Shown here piece by piece: positions 32,891-45,560 of a stretch of DNA of 64,000 nt. The notes under the pieces were generated by a model that was not told where the DNA came from, ran no database searches, and worked only from the letters and a program-made list of their open reading frames with translations. Source of the stretch: Trichaptum fuscoviolaceum (lineage: Eukaryota; Basidiomycota; Agaricomycetes; Hymenochaetales; Trichaptaceae); assembly GCA_910574455.1 (NCBI GenBank), contig CAJSYZ010000009.1:3923040-3987039 (forward strand). The letters run 5' to 3'. Made by a program: the position numbers and the translations under genes. Numbering within the stretch: position 1 is the stretch's first letter; every line of letters starts with the position of its first letter.

Positions 32891-35800
32891 CTTGATGGGG
32901 GAGCAGGTGGGAGCAAGAGGGAAAGGATAGCTATCGGTGCTGGGCCCCTCTAAATAGTACACGGCAGTGCAGCGCTAATCATGATGTGTCTTTGCAGGAG
33001 CCAATTGAGCGGAAGAATCACCACGGTCGAACGCCGGCGGTCGGTGGGCGCCGTGTTTAATCTGGCGGTTTCTCTTCAACATAGCGCCCACATTTGCCTT
33101 CCCTTAATTTTGTGTTTTCTGCAACGTTTATTCATGCAAACCTGCCTTTTCGTGGCACACGATGTATCACAGCCAGTGCAGAAGAGTATACTAGTTGTCG
33201 TCTGAGTGCTTTGCCATCACCAGGCAGTTGCCTGACGTTAAGAACGCGGCCTCATGTCGAGCAATCGTGTCAGGTGACAGCAAACCCGGGATGTCCTGGT
33301 CGAGCATTTTGCCTCGAGTCCTGCCAGTGGGGCGGTGGGCGATGTCCAAATTTACTTGTGTAAAAGTTTGTGTCGACAAAGTAATGCAGACCGCCAGCAG
33401 ATATAGTTAACATTCGGCCTCGTGTAAACCGTCCCCTCATACAACAACGAGTCCTGAGAGAATTGAGTACAAATCCGACCTATGGCCTCCCGACAATGCA
33501 AGATGACATGGAGAAGAGAGCGTCAATCAAGTCTGGTATTCAGCGGAGATGAACGTCGGAGGAAGAGCGTGGCGCGGTGGCGCGGTGGCGTTGCTTTCAA
33601 GCTCCGGTAGTTAACGGAAAGGTAGTTTGCCCAATTCGGACTGAAGGTTCACATCCCGTGCATATAGCCAGCAGAATTGAGCCGGTGATGCAGAAATCTA
33701 CGGCACATACATTGACAAGTGAGTACAACCCACACCCGGATTCTAAGATCTAGATGAACAGGTGTCGCGTCTATCAGTATGGCCCAGGCGGCGCTCCGCC
33801 ACAGGCCAGACTAGGGGTCGATTTCAGCCCTATCAACCACCCAGTGCAGGTCGGAAATTTGACGTGCAGGATCATAGGATACGACGAGTAGCAGAGGCAC
33901 CCAATGCTCGAAGTGACACCCCGCCCACGTTGGAAGAAAGGACATCACGGGAGTAAAGGCTATGAAAAGCTTCAGAGTGCGTCCAGTCATTGATTCCGTA
34001 TCAAAGAACAACGACTTACTATGTATAGCCGTACAGGCACACATGACTTCGCCCGCAATGCTTCATTTCGCTCAGCCCCACACACTGGCAGTATGCCTCC
34101 GGAGCCCAGCTGTGACCGTATTGGAACACCCAAAACCTCTCCGGCGTAGACAGCAAGCGTGTGCTATATCCGTTATGTTTTGGTAGCTGTTTGAAAAGGA
34201 CAATCTGATCGTTCTACCGGGATGTTCGAAATGCACAACTTACAAGTACGAAAGCTGTAATCCGCGAACAAGGATAAGCGGAATTGGAGCCAGGGATTAC
34301 GCAGTCTAACGTTCGATATCCGAGTCCCTCTCAGCGGTCGATATGTTGAAAAGCTCATCCCTTATATTTGCCATGTCTGGCGTAAACAGATGACGGTCAG
34401 TATCAGATATATTCGAGCTTTCTTACTGACCATTCGAGTAATTAATGAGTTGATCTAAGAGAGTGTCATCTTCAACTTTCCTCTCAATCGCAATGCGGAG
34501 ACTCGGGTCAATAACGGCAGGGATGACATTCATGTAGCCAGCTGTCCCATCCTTCCAAGACCCAAACAATGCAAGCGTCAGGCTCGCGAAATCCGGTGCG
34601 TTCCGGCGATGCCAGAAGAGTATACTCATTGTCGTCTACGTGCTTCGCCATCATCAGGCAGTAGCCTGACGTTGCAAATTTGGCCTCGTGTCGAACAATC
34701 GCGTGAGGTAAACGCAGCCGCAATATACTCTAAAAGCGTATTGCCTCGAGTCCCTGGGGACAAGGGTGATCTCCGAGTCTACCATAGTAATACAGGCTAT
34801 CGTAAGGCAGCAAATGGCATACTTAACAACCGGCCTCGTGCAAACCTTCCCCGCATACTACAGCGAGTGCCGGATCACCTGCTTGAGTGAAGGACTGGCT
34901 ACCGACCTATACAATGCAAGATAGGTAAGCCAAAGAACAACATGGAGAGGATAGCTTCAACCAAGTTGCGGAGATGAACGTTGGATGAACTTGAAGAGCA
35001 CGGCGGCGTCGGTTTCAACTTGAAGCTCTGGCAATCGGCGGAAAACTTAAATCCGAATTAGTGACTTGGGACCTGTGCAGAACAGATGGTTCTCGCCTCT
35101 CCGCCCACACTTAAGACTCGGTAGGACGTTATAGGTTCATTGCTTCAATCTTAAATTCTGAATTGGCTATAGACCGGCTGCCGAAGCTAGGTGGAACGGC
35201 ATTCCACTTCACTTCGCGCCGGCCTCCTTATCCATGCCCTGGTGTTCCCATAATGCACAAAGTGATCGCATGGGTGATGGCTATGCGCAGGCCCCAATCT
35301 CTTGGTATGCCCCAGAGATCGTCCCTTTAGTCGAACAAAATTGCTTAATCTTCTGCTGCAGACCAAAATCGCCCGGAGCTTCGAAAAGCCATGCAGGATC
35401 TCCAAGCGGCCACTCGGTCGGTCCAGACAGCAGGATGTAGATGCGCGGTGAAAGTGGGTTGGCGAGATGAGGGTCACCATCTTTAGGTCGACGATGCCGC
35501 GGGGAAGGAATGTCAGGGCATGCATCTACAGGCATCCGCACATATATCCAGTAAAATAGGGCGCATTGACAGAGAGAGGGAGAAGGGAGGGACCCGGAGG
35601 CACAAAACATCGATAAACGACTACGATCCGTCACGTTAGTTGCCCGGATTCGAGGATCTAGATGAACGGGCTTCGTCTGTTGCAGACCCAGACCACCCGC
35701 CGTCCTATCGATGAGACTCCACCATAGGAACGACTATTAGCCCCACCCTCCAACCTCCCTCGTCCGATGAGCGACAGCCGCCAGTTGTTGAGGTAAGGAA

Positions 35801-37571
35801 ATAACTCGCGCGCAGTCTGGTTCAGGGGAAGTAGCACAAGCACCCAATGCTCATAGCAACACCGTCCGTAAAGTCCCGCTCACGATAGAGGAAATGAAAT
35901 CATCGGAGGAAAGGCTGTCAAAAGCTTTTGAGTGCATCCAGTCGTTGTGAAAATAAACGACTTATAAGCACAGGTGGGTTCCGTTTGCCTCCGAGTCGCA
36001 CAAGGCATGATCATTGTACAGCATCTCTCCCAGCGATCAGATTTCATCCCTTAGAATTGTCATGTCTGGCCATCAGCATTAAATATATTCCAGCTGCTTT
36101 TCTCTCTTACCATCCGTGTAATTAATGAGGCGAACTTATAACATGTCTCCTTCCTCAATTTCCTTCTTCTCAATCACATCGCGATTAATTCGGAGAATGA
36201 GGCCGCTGATGACGTTCATATGGCCGGCTATTTCGTCTTTCCCAAAGTCGAACGAGGGTTAGACGCACCTTGCTGGGCATCTGCGAACGCCTCCGGGAAC
36301 TTCACTGCGTGGTCCTCATCGCCCTGTAAACGTCTTGTAGGGTCTAGTGCGGTGGAAAGAGGTGAACCAGGCAGGTCATCTGGGACGGCCAGAATGTGGA
36401 CGCCACTCCGAAGACTCAGAGGAGTTTGGTAGCGAGAATGAATCGAGAGATGAGGTCTTGGATGTCGAGGACATGCCTGGTCTGGGCTTGTTAAACTTGG
36501 ACATCGCTCTTCGCCGCTTCACCTCCTCCGTATATCTTCTGCAACGAGAGAGTGATCGCTGGAGTGACGGAAAACAAGCCGTTGGGCGGGTACAAGTGGC
36601 GGGAACTTGAACTACAAGGAAGACTCGGAGCTTCCGGCAGTCGGTGAAATCCCGAACTTGGACTCCGATTCAGACTCCGCGACCCCGCGTACGACACCGT
36701 GGGTCCGTGACAGTTCACTGGGACCTTGAAGTTTTGCACGACCATTGCGACCCGGAACTGCATCATGTTCCCTTCAACAGCCCGCTCGCATGGTGATATT
36801 GGGTGGAAAAGCTGAGGGCCATTACGTTGAGCGCGATGATGCGGCGGGGACGAAATCATGTCGGGGCGTTATGTGCTTTCAACGGCTTACTCGGTGGGAG
36901 CTAGTATGTATTCCTTGCTAACGTCTTAGGACGGGCGTCGCTAGGGGTGCACTACACAGACAAACCAAGTTGAGTCCGTCAATCCGCTAGCCTTCGCCGT
37001 CTCACTTGGGTCCTGATGTGCCGACAAAATCTACGGCCATCTGTATTTACAGTATATTCACCAGCAAGCCGCTTCGATGGATTTTATTAGATCGATATTA
37101 TTGTCACCGACTCTGTGATGTCATGACATGAACCTGCAACGCGGGTGAAGTAGGATGGCGGAACCGGGAAACATGGGTGGCTATATTGTACTTCAGATTA
37201 ACATCGACATCACCCTGTGCCAATGAATCAGGTACGTTAACTCCTCGCTTTTCAGTGATTGACTCGTTCGAAGTAATATGATTTATTTTCAGTCCGACGC
37301 TGCCCTTGATTATCCCCCAAATATATCTCACTGAATCTTACCTGTAAGTCGATCTCGCTAGTCATCTTCTCCTTAGCTTCGTCACCTAAAGGTCGCAGAA
37401 TCTCAAACCCAAATTACCATTCTAAAATGACACCTCAGGTGTCGTCATAAAAAAGATAAGAAGATATCATTATAAAATCGAGTCTAGTGCTTCATGTGCA
37501 CGAGCTGCTATTAGCGCGTCTGCTATTAGATCCTGAATTAGATCTGCAAATTAACCTTGGTGAATGAAAGG
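32891..37571. other. Relic-rich region upstream of membrane-protein copy 1
   Basis: No intact gene is seen. The region holds decayed, partly repeated pieces: 33190-33420 is similar to 34609-34890 (both read ARHEA-TSG-C-MAKH on the minus strand); 34330-34625 is similar to 36040-36300; 33760-34010 is similar to 35655-35965. Pieces of the same kinds lie upstream of copies 2 and 3. 37130-37571 matches 28460-28810 and is the 3' flank of copy 2. Confidence 0.5.
34423..34723 (-). pseudogene. Relic of an unrecognised protein gene, best-preserved copy
   Basis: Two overlapping frames join at a frame change near 34620: IVRHEAKFATSGYCLMMAKH with VDDNEYTLL, then WHRRNAPDFASLTLALFGSW, KDGTAGYMNVIPAVIDPSLR, IAIERKVEDDTLLDQLINYS. 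Homologous pieces occur at 33190-33420, 36040-36300, 43680-43930 and 52500-52720. The family is unknown to me. The repeated presence upstream of the membrane-protein genes suggests that it was once their neighbour and was duplicated with them. Confidence 0.5.
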
Positions 37572-37580
37572 AGTCATACC

Positions 37581-39356
37581 CGGCCTACAGATTTTAACAT
37601 GCAGGTTCCGTGCGCGGTAAATGATAAATCGACCGATTTACCGCCCATAGTGAGCATTACCACGAGTACTTCCGTGCAGTTCCTCCCACTTTCCCACGTC
37701 TCCCTCTCATCTTCGGAAAGGTTCTACGGGTTATTGTAAGTTTTTAAAAATGCAAAAAAAAAATACGTACATGGTTCCATGGGTGTATATGACAAGATAT
37801 ATTTTTCTCAGTAATATTCCAAATTTATTGGAATCAAACATGTCAAAGAGGCATACAGTTAGAAACAAGAAGTTCAAAGGGAGCGCAGTAATCTGTACAG
37901 TAGGCGCGGTAAATGTCTGCGGTAATTGAATGGAAGAGCGGTAAATGTTACGTTCACAGCTTTGATGGACTTATCACAGAAATGATAAGTGACCAAAGCA
38001 TTGTTGGGTGAAGTAGCAAGTACAGTATAGAGGGTCCACTTTGTGAGGGTCTCTATACCGGAAGTCGTGGGTGAACAGAGTCTTTGGTACGTGATTGTAA
38101 AAGACTATAGGAGGATTGACTTGAGTGTCATCCTGGAGCACTTTGTACATGGCCTTATATACTACAGAGAACAATAGAGTGGAGTAAGGAATGAAACTAC
38201 AGCATCGCGGGTCAGAAGTGGAGTGAGTCCGTCATAGTGGCTCTAATTAATGGAGGATGATGTTGGATCGGAGCATAGGTGGAGTAGAGTGGAGTAGAAT
38301 GATGTATCATTGGAGTGGAAGGTTATGGGGCTCTCGGAGTGAAGGTGGAGTGAGTGGAGCCATCGGAGTGTGGAGTCGATGATGAAAGAATGATGCAATG
38401 TGTGTACGCACATGCAGGTAGAAAGGGTGAGAGAAAAAGATGAGGGGGAACATAAACAATGTGTAAACAAGGGTAAGCAGCTTGATGCGTAACAGTAAAG
38501 TTCGTGAAATAGCACGGAAGTCATGGTAAAATCAACGGTAGGCATGGTAAAACCTAAGGTAATGGCGCGGAAGTGCGCATTAAAATCGACGGTAGTGCGC
38601 GGTAAAGTCAGCGGTAATGGTGCGGAACTGCATGTTAATTTTGTACAGTCCTGAGTGATACCTGTAAATATGTAGAAAATGTGCAGCTCCATATCATTGT
38701 ATTCAGTCTCTAATTAACTCCTGCATTACAGGACAATACTCAGAGTGTTTCGGAGTTTTAGTCTTTTTCTTTGTTTTCTCCAGTACTCAAAAAATATTTG
38801 GCGCGTACAAAATTTAGATACATACATAGAACGGTCTAAACTATTTAGTTTCTTTCGATATGAGCTTCATTATTTAAAACAAAGAATTGATGGTGGATGG
38901 TGTTATTTGTGCTCGAACTTCCAGTTAGTTTCCACGTTCGGACATCAATAACTCTGCCAATTCTCTGCTTTAAATCTTGAAACTTATATCAACAGAAACT
39001 ACTAATCAAGATCTTTCCATGCATATTCTTAACGTCTGTACGCGCCAGTTATTTGTTGCATTATGGAGAAAACAAGACAAAAGTCTAAAACATTGGAACA
39101 CTATTTTGAGTCACTGTACTACTAGTAGTAGTATAACCACAATTATATCTTGTTTGCTATAAACCATTTATTTGCACTATCTAATGCTTCACTTCCACAA
39201 AGTAGTCTAAGATAGCTGCACGGTAATGTGGAAGCCACTGCGCGGTAATGGCGCTGAAGTGCGCGGTAAAATCGACGGAACTGCATGGTAATTCCCGCGG
39301 TACTGCGCGGTACTGCGCGGTAGCACAGTAATTTGTATGTTAAAATCTAGTTGCCC
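37581..39356. mobile_element. Mutator-like non-autonomous element (1.8 kb)
   Basis: A 9-bp target duplication AGTCATACC lies at 37572-37580 and 39357-39365. The terminal inverted repeats are imperfect: CGGCCTACAGATTTTAACAT at left against GGGCAACTAGATTTTAACAT from the right end. Many GCGGTAA motifs crowd both ends. The corresponding place at about 28813-28822 in block 1 is uninterrupted, which confirms an insertion. The open frame at 38243-38692 (minus) is low-complexity and not convincing. Nine-base duplications are typical of Mutator-like elements. Confidence 0.75.
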
Positions 39357-39376
39357 AGTCATACCTTGGTCTCCCT

Positions 39377-42300
39377 TCATTCACTGCTCCGGCCCTCGAC
39401 TGTTACTGGCGATTCCTTGTTCGTCTCTTCCTCAGCCGGTCGATCATTGCGTCTAACTGCGTCATCTTCTCTTCCAGGCATCTCGGGCTCGCGGTTCGCA
39501 CCGCTCGGTGTAGAATCGACGAGGTATGGTCCTCCTATTATCGCAGCCAATGGTGGATGTTCGTCCGACGGGGAAGCTTCATTGTCCGTTTGCCTTCGGA
39601 TTTCCGACTCAGTGCCTGGCTGTCCAGTTTCCACAGCTGCAGACCCGGCTTCTGGTACAGATGTGTTGACCGTACTCCCGTGGGGCGATCCAGATACACC
39701 ACTACCGTCACGTTCGTTTCGATTTTCGCTTTTCAATTGCGAAGGTGGTGGATCGATGTTGCGCTTTGGCGAATGCTCTTCTTCGGCCCGTCCTCTTGCG
39801 CTTTCCGCCTCCTTCTCTTCACGTAATAAAGCCAGCACGTGCCTCACGTTCAGATTGAACTCCTCGTAGAGCTTAGGATAACCCCAAAGGAGTTTTTTCT
39901 TGAGATGTCGTTCTAAGCCCTCATCGTCGCCGCTACGATTCATCAATAGGGAATACATAAAATGCTTTAGATTATGACCCTTACCGTCCCCCCTCCCAGA
40001 TTTCAATGACCATCATGACTTGTTGCACAAAGCCTCCTTCACCGAACCGGCTCAAGAGGGAGTCGCGATATCGATTCCTTGCTTCCTCGGCTTGAGTTTT
40101 CAGATCTGGAACATCCTGATTTTGTTCTACTGCTTCGCGCCTGCTGTTTTCTCCTAGCTCGATGTCGCTTAATCGTTGACCTTGCTGAGAGGATTGGGTA
40201 CCATTCCACAGGAAAAAGTGACCGACGTTCAAAAGGCACTGCTTCGTCCCTAGAGCGCATTTCTTGGTCGAAACTCTAATATGGCGGATGAGCTTTGAAA
40301 GAAGGTAAGGGTCTGACCAGACACGATCACCCCAGTATAGTTTGTGATTAAGCTGTCCCACACGTTTATCCATCCCGAATGCCCTTAAAACTCAACTTCA
40401 GCTCGAATATGGCATTGCTAGAGAAAACGGAGATACCAATAGATGTTCCGGAGCAGATGGAGCCAGTTCTTCTTCGACTTCAAGTTGTCGTAAGAAACTC
40501 TCACAGCTGCCCCAATCCATCCAGCGGCTGCTCGAATCCATTTTGTATTTCTAAAAATCCACCTTGCCCATCGGGACTCGTGTTTCAATTGATAGATGAA
40601 CCAAGCTGTGACCGACAGGATGCACGTGCTATGCAAACCTGTGAAGACGTTTGTAGAAAGCGAAACAAACTGCGGCTATGAAGTTCTGAGAAACATCTTC
40701 CATGAAGTAAAGCGGATTATTGTAACGTACCTGCACAGACTAATAAGCAAAAATATTTAGACCAACGACGAAAGCGACAGCGGCCACGATTAGGAAGACC
40801 ATAGGCGCCTTATCAAGCCAGAACCGAATCAATGTGGGTGTTGCACGTGGTGAATAATACCTTCGAGGGCAAGCATCACTAAGAGGGCAAAATGGCGACA
40901 GAAGTAAGCCACCTACACAGAGGATCTACGCCATGTCACGCCCAGTAGGCTGCTCACACCCGAGGAGACGCTGAAGACCAGCGACAGGAACCAAAAGAAG
41001 TTCACTATGCCTCTCAGAGTGCTGGACGCCTCTCCGTCGGGCTGCGCGTACGTGAACTGAAGAGTGGTCGCTGTCACGCTGGAGAAAAAGGTAGCAATCG
41101 TCGTGATGTTGATGTATCGTGTCGTATCCCTCTCCTTCTCCTCGGCAAGAAAAGTAGGTAGGGCTGTCGTATTTTAGCACAAGTAGGATGGTATTAAGGA
41201 CTGAAGTACATACATTTCTCTCCAAAAGTCTTCAATTCGTCGGCCACAGTGCCTGCACCAACTTTCGCTGGATTCCTTTCTGAAGGTTTTGTTTCTTCAG
41301 GCGCATCCATGGCCTCTTCCAGCTTGGTTAAGAGGTCGTCACAGACATAACCCATGCATTCAACCAGCTCATTGCGATGTAAGAAGCCTAGGATTTTTAT
41401 TGTTAGAAATACTCTTGCGGTCAGTGAATGTTTGGTCATACCATGGATTGTATGCATACCGGTCTTCGGGGCAAAAAAGGTAAGCCCCAGAATTAATGCA
41501 GTTCTGGAACTCACCCATAGACAATCCACCCATCTTTTCACTTCACGAAAGTAGAATGCGTGCTTTTGGTGGTATAAACTACTCTTAAATTTACTGACGG
41601 CAAAACATAGTCGTCCAAGAGGGTACATCAAATACTCGATATCACTTAGTCTTCCTATGTCGCCTGTTAGAGTTTTGCACTCTTATCTGTAAGATGTCAC
41701 GCACTAACTGGATCGGAGTCCAAAACACCAATCAGCAGCTCAACGGGATGATGTAGGTGACTCTGGACTAATTTTGCAGCATTAATGACCTCCTTGTCCC
41801 CTCCGACGATGCCATAATGTGTGATAAGGTGGTCCAGCTACTTCTCTGATAAGATTCATTTTGCACAGCGGAGCCCACAAACATACCTCTTTGTGCATTC
41901 TATTGCACGCTCTGCAGAGGGACAATTAATTCAGACACACAACAAAGATTCGGGTACGAAGCCATACGTGCGGTGTATTGTACATCTTTCCTTCAGCCGT
42001 GTATTCGTGTCTAGATCCAGCGAGACACTAGTGGAGTCCGAGCCTTCGGTCCGAAAGACATGGACTATGTATTCCCAACACTTGCCGTCAATGTCCTCTG
42101 GCTTTTGCGACGCCAACCATTTCATCGCAGCTTTGATACAATCAACATGAATGAGTAAAAACATTACCGGCGCACCATGCACTCAACTACTTACAAGCCT
42201 CTTCGAATGTCATTATTGCTTCGACGACATTGGCCATCGCCGTTTCCAAGTTGGTGAAGAAAACATTGTGGATGTACGACAAACATTCAACGAATTTCCC

Positions 42301-43411
42301 AGAATTTACGCGACCTATCTCATTGTTGTTAGTCATCAAACTACGGTAGATATGCTTCATTCCTACCTCCGATTTTATCGAAAGACTCCTTCTTCGCGTA
42401 AGATGATTAACCCCAGAAGTCAAAATCCGATACTCACAAAAAGATAGGAATGCCATTGCAACATTTTATCCTTGAGTGCGCTCTCCTCGGTTAGCGATAA
42501 ATAAAGGTTCACGACAAGAGTATCAAGAGAACTTAAGGCATATATCACTCCCTTTAATGCCTCTCGGCGTTCTACACCATCACGTTAGGCATTATTGATA
42601 GTTTCTATTCCCAAATACTACGCACCATGGGCAACCGCTTTCAGAGCTTTCTCTACACATCGCACAGGTTCAAGCATTCCTTTCCGTAGCGATTCTGACC
42701 TTTCAATAATTTCCTTGTCGCCTCCGACAACGCGCAAGTGCGCAATGTAGCATCCAAGCTGATTTTGTCAGTACGGATCATTTCGTGTAGTTGGTACCGG
42801 AAACGTACCTCCACCTGCATTTTCTCACATTCGCTAAAGCAGAATCAGACTCGGTTTTACAGCTTGCTTCGAATAGACTACCGTTTGTGTTCGGTGCACC
42901 GTTCCTTGTATTGTGCTATCTTTTCAGGACTCGGCCAGTCTGAGGGAAGCAATAAGATTCATCACCATCGGAAATGAAATCATTACTCACTCTCGGGCTC
43001 ATTAATGCCAACGACGTTCCTTGGAATCGCGTCCGAAATCTCATGAATTTCTTGCTCTTGCGCGTCTTCATAATGTGTTGAAGCTATGTCACTTTCTTTA
43101 GTCGCCTCTGTGGTGACTTCAGTCATTGTCGTCTGTACAAACGAGACGGTCAAGGCTTACTGATCGATAATTTCACAGTTTGATGCAGTGTGTCCAAAGA
43201 TGTTTGCATTTGTTTCATGGCATCCTGAAAACCGCCACAGAAAGCATTCAGCGCTTGAAGTTGGGGAGCGTCCAAACCTTCTTCTCGGTAATTTAGTATC
43301 GTTAGTCCAAGCAGATCAGATGCGATCACATACCTATCAGAGGGACTGCGGAACCGAGGCAGTCGTGAGCGAAAAGCGAAAAAGCGAAAAAGATTTGGAC
43401 GAACCAGGCAT
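39377..43411 (-). CDS. Uncharacterised multi-exon membrane protein, tandem copy 2
   Basis: Paralogue of the gene at 28838-32890, with the same exon order. Start codon at 43411 (MPGSSKSFSLF), stop at 39377. The second exon reads TILNYREEGLDAPQLQALNA. The membrane core is conserved (FFSSVTATTLQFTY, PMVFLIVAAVAFVVGLNIF, LHSTCILSVTAWFIYQLKHE), and the tail has RHLKKKLLWGYPKLYEEFNL, then an acidic low-complexity region. It lacks the WFGKGME expansion. The first exon in the MPG frame runs into a stop just before the expected donor, while another frame is open across, so the true N-terminus is uncertain. Function unknown. Confidence 0.7.
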
Positions 43412-44318
43412 CTTGATGGGGAGCGGGCAAGAGTAAGAGGGAAAGGCGAGTTGTCAACGTTGAAGGAGCAGGCCCCTCTAACTAACATGCGGTAGTGCAG
43501 CGTCAATGTGCCTGGCAGAGGCCAATTGTTCGGAAGGAGCTATACGGTACAATGTCGGCTGTCGCTGGGCGCCATGTTATATCTGGGCATTGTTCTACGA
43601 AACTACATTCCACTTTACCTTCTCTGCGTATCTTTTTGCAATGCCTAAACACACAAATCTTCTTTCTCGACGTAGAAGATGTGTTAGAGTTCGCGCAGAA
43701 GTGTATACCCATCGTTCTGGGTGTTTCGCCATGCAGTAACCTCGTGTGTGGACAATGCGGACCGGGATAGTCTCTATACGAGTAATTTGCCTCGAGTCCG
43801 GCCGTATGTGATGTTCGAGTCTACTATAGTAATGCAGGCCGTCTAAGGCAGTATACATAGTTAATAATCGGCCTCGTGGAAGTCTTCATACGAGGGTCGG
43901 GTCGCCTGCCTTGAGATCATGGTAAGGACTGGTATTCAGCGGAGATGAACGAGGATGAACGTCGGAGGAAGAGTTCGCGCGGTGGCGTCGCTTCGGCTTG
44001 GCCGGCGAAGGTAGGATTTCCCCAATTTGGATTGAAAGTTCACATCCCGATTAACATCATTCTCCCGCGCCTCAGGCTGTCACGGGGTAGAAAGGCTTGT
44101 TCTCTAAAGACACGGTCTAGTATCCCGGATCCACGTCTTGCGGTCGACACGACTCTGCTCTAGAATGCTACTACGTTTCCTCTGGTCCCCGTTTCAAGGT
44201 CTGCCTACTTCATAGAGGCATAAACGTTCAGTATCGGTGAGGTCTCTGACGGTATTGAGCGTCGTGTGCGGGCGTGCTGAGCAGCCTCAACGTCGGCAGA
44301 GCATAAGGCGGATGAATG
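43412..44318. other. Upstream region of membrane-protein copy 2, relics only
   Basis: 43680-43930 contains a decayed copy of the relic family seen at 34423-34723 (GYCMAKHPERWVYTSAR, minus strand). No intact gene is found. The stretch aligns in part with 52330-53080 upstream of copy 3. Confidence 0.45.
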
Positions 44319-44326
44319 GACGGGAC

Positions 44327-44961
44327 TATAGCCCTCAAAGGCCGGGTCTGACCCAATGTGACCCCGGGCCGACCCATGACCCGGCCCGAGGGTCAGGCCA
44401 GGTCTGGTCGGGCCAGCGAGAATTGGTTGCAGAGAGGGCCAAGGGTCGGACTTGCAATGGAGCCATGGTGGCCCGACCCGGCCCTTGGCCCTTATTTACT
44501 CAATAGAGACAGATTTCGGGCTTTGTTTTGACCCTAAGATAGCTATTAAATGCTATAAACTGCATAGCTCTCAATATAATCCGTTTATTATAGGCATATG
44601 AACTAACTTTGCGCTTTAGGGACAATCCGGAACTGTACCGGAGAGCTCCGGCATTTGGCAACCATGTTTTATTGCTTTGATTTCTTCCAAAAACGCACTC
44701 CCGGGACCTAAACCCACGTAAACCTAGCTTAAAAAATCAACAGACATATAACTTTGACAATAACTACCATATTTATTATATTTCAACTCAATACAGATTA
44801 GTACCGGGGCCAAAGGGTCAGCACAGGTTGGCCTTTTGGCCTGACCCGACCCCGAGGGTCAGGCCGGGTCACCAGGAAAAAAGAAAATCTGTTGGCCCGA
44901 GGGTCAGGGCCACGTTGGAAAAGTGCTCTGACCCGGCCTGACCTGGCCTTTGAGGGCTATA
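44327..44961. mobile_element. hAT-like non-autonomous element (635 bp)
   Basis: Terminal inverted repeats TATAGCCCTCAAAGGCC mark both ends, and an 8-bp duplication GACGGGAC lies at 44319-44326 and 44962-44969. The interior is full of GGGTCAGGCC and GACCCGGCC repeats near the ends and AT-rich in the middle. The paralogous site near 53090 in block 3 is empty. No coding sequence. Confidence 0.88.
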
Positions 44962-44964
44962 GAC

Positions 44965-45560
44965 GGGACAGGAATCGATGGTGAGCAAATAGCTCAGACT
45001 CGGCTGCTGATCTTCAACTCACGCTTAATCCACTGCTCTCGGCTTTCAGATGTCCTCGTATCCATGACCCTCCTTCGTTTTCGACGTTCAGCCACATGTG
45101 CGCTCTAACCTACGATTTCTGAGCGTCATCACGAGTCTCTGTTAACGGCGAAAGGTGGTTGTCGGTGCGGAGAGGAATTTTGTTGCGAGGTTAGCGTAGA
45201 GTGTTACAAAAAGTACAGTAAGCTTGCACAGCTTGTCTTTTATTTATTCCTGCCTTACAATGCCTAGGCCGCTGTGTCTTAAACACCGATGCAGAAACTG
45301 GGTTTAAAGCGTTGGGGCTGATTGGCAAAGTGTTTCCGGAAGCACTTTCATACGCTTCGCCCACGTTCGCTGCCGCGCAATTCCGAGAGCTAGCTCCCAA
45401 GGCTTGTATTTCTGGAACAGAAGGAACCGCCCATTCCTCTTCGCTGGCCCTCCTGGCTCGCAGTTTGGTATGTTCCCGGGATCATCTCACGGACTAGCGT
45501 ATTTTCTCACTTATCTGCTATAGACCGAACCGTCCCAGCCCCATTGGCAAACTTGTACAG
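44965..45560 (+). repeat. Segmental-duplication block shared with 53085-53640
   Basis: The same order of sequence is found in both places, for example TTTCTGAGCGTCA, GTTGTCGGTGCGGA against GTTTGTCGGTGCGG, and ACAGTAAGCTTGC followed by TTACAATGCCT. No protein product is recognised. With the gene copies it shows that whole blocks, not just genes, were duplicated. Confidence 0.7.

Noticed and set aside
38243..38692. Open frame of 149 codons on the minus strand inside the Mutator-like element
   Set aside because: Low-complexity Ser/Thr/Leu/His composition from repeated GGAGTG and GGTAA motifs; no transposase signature.
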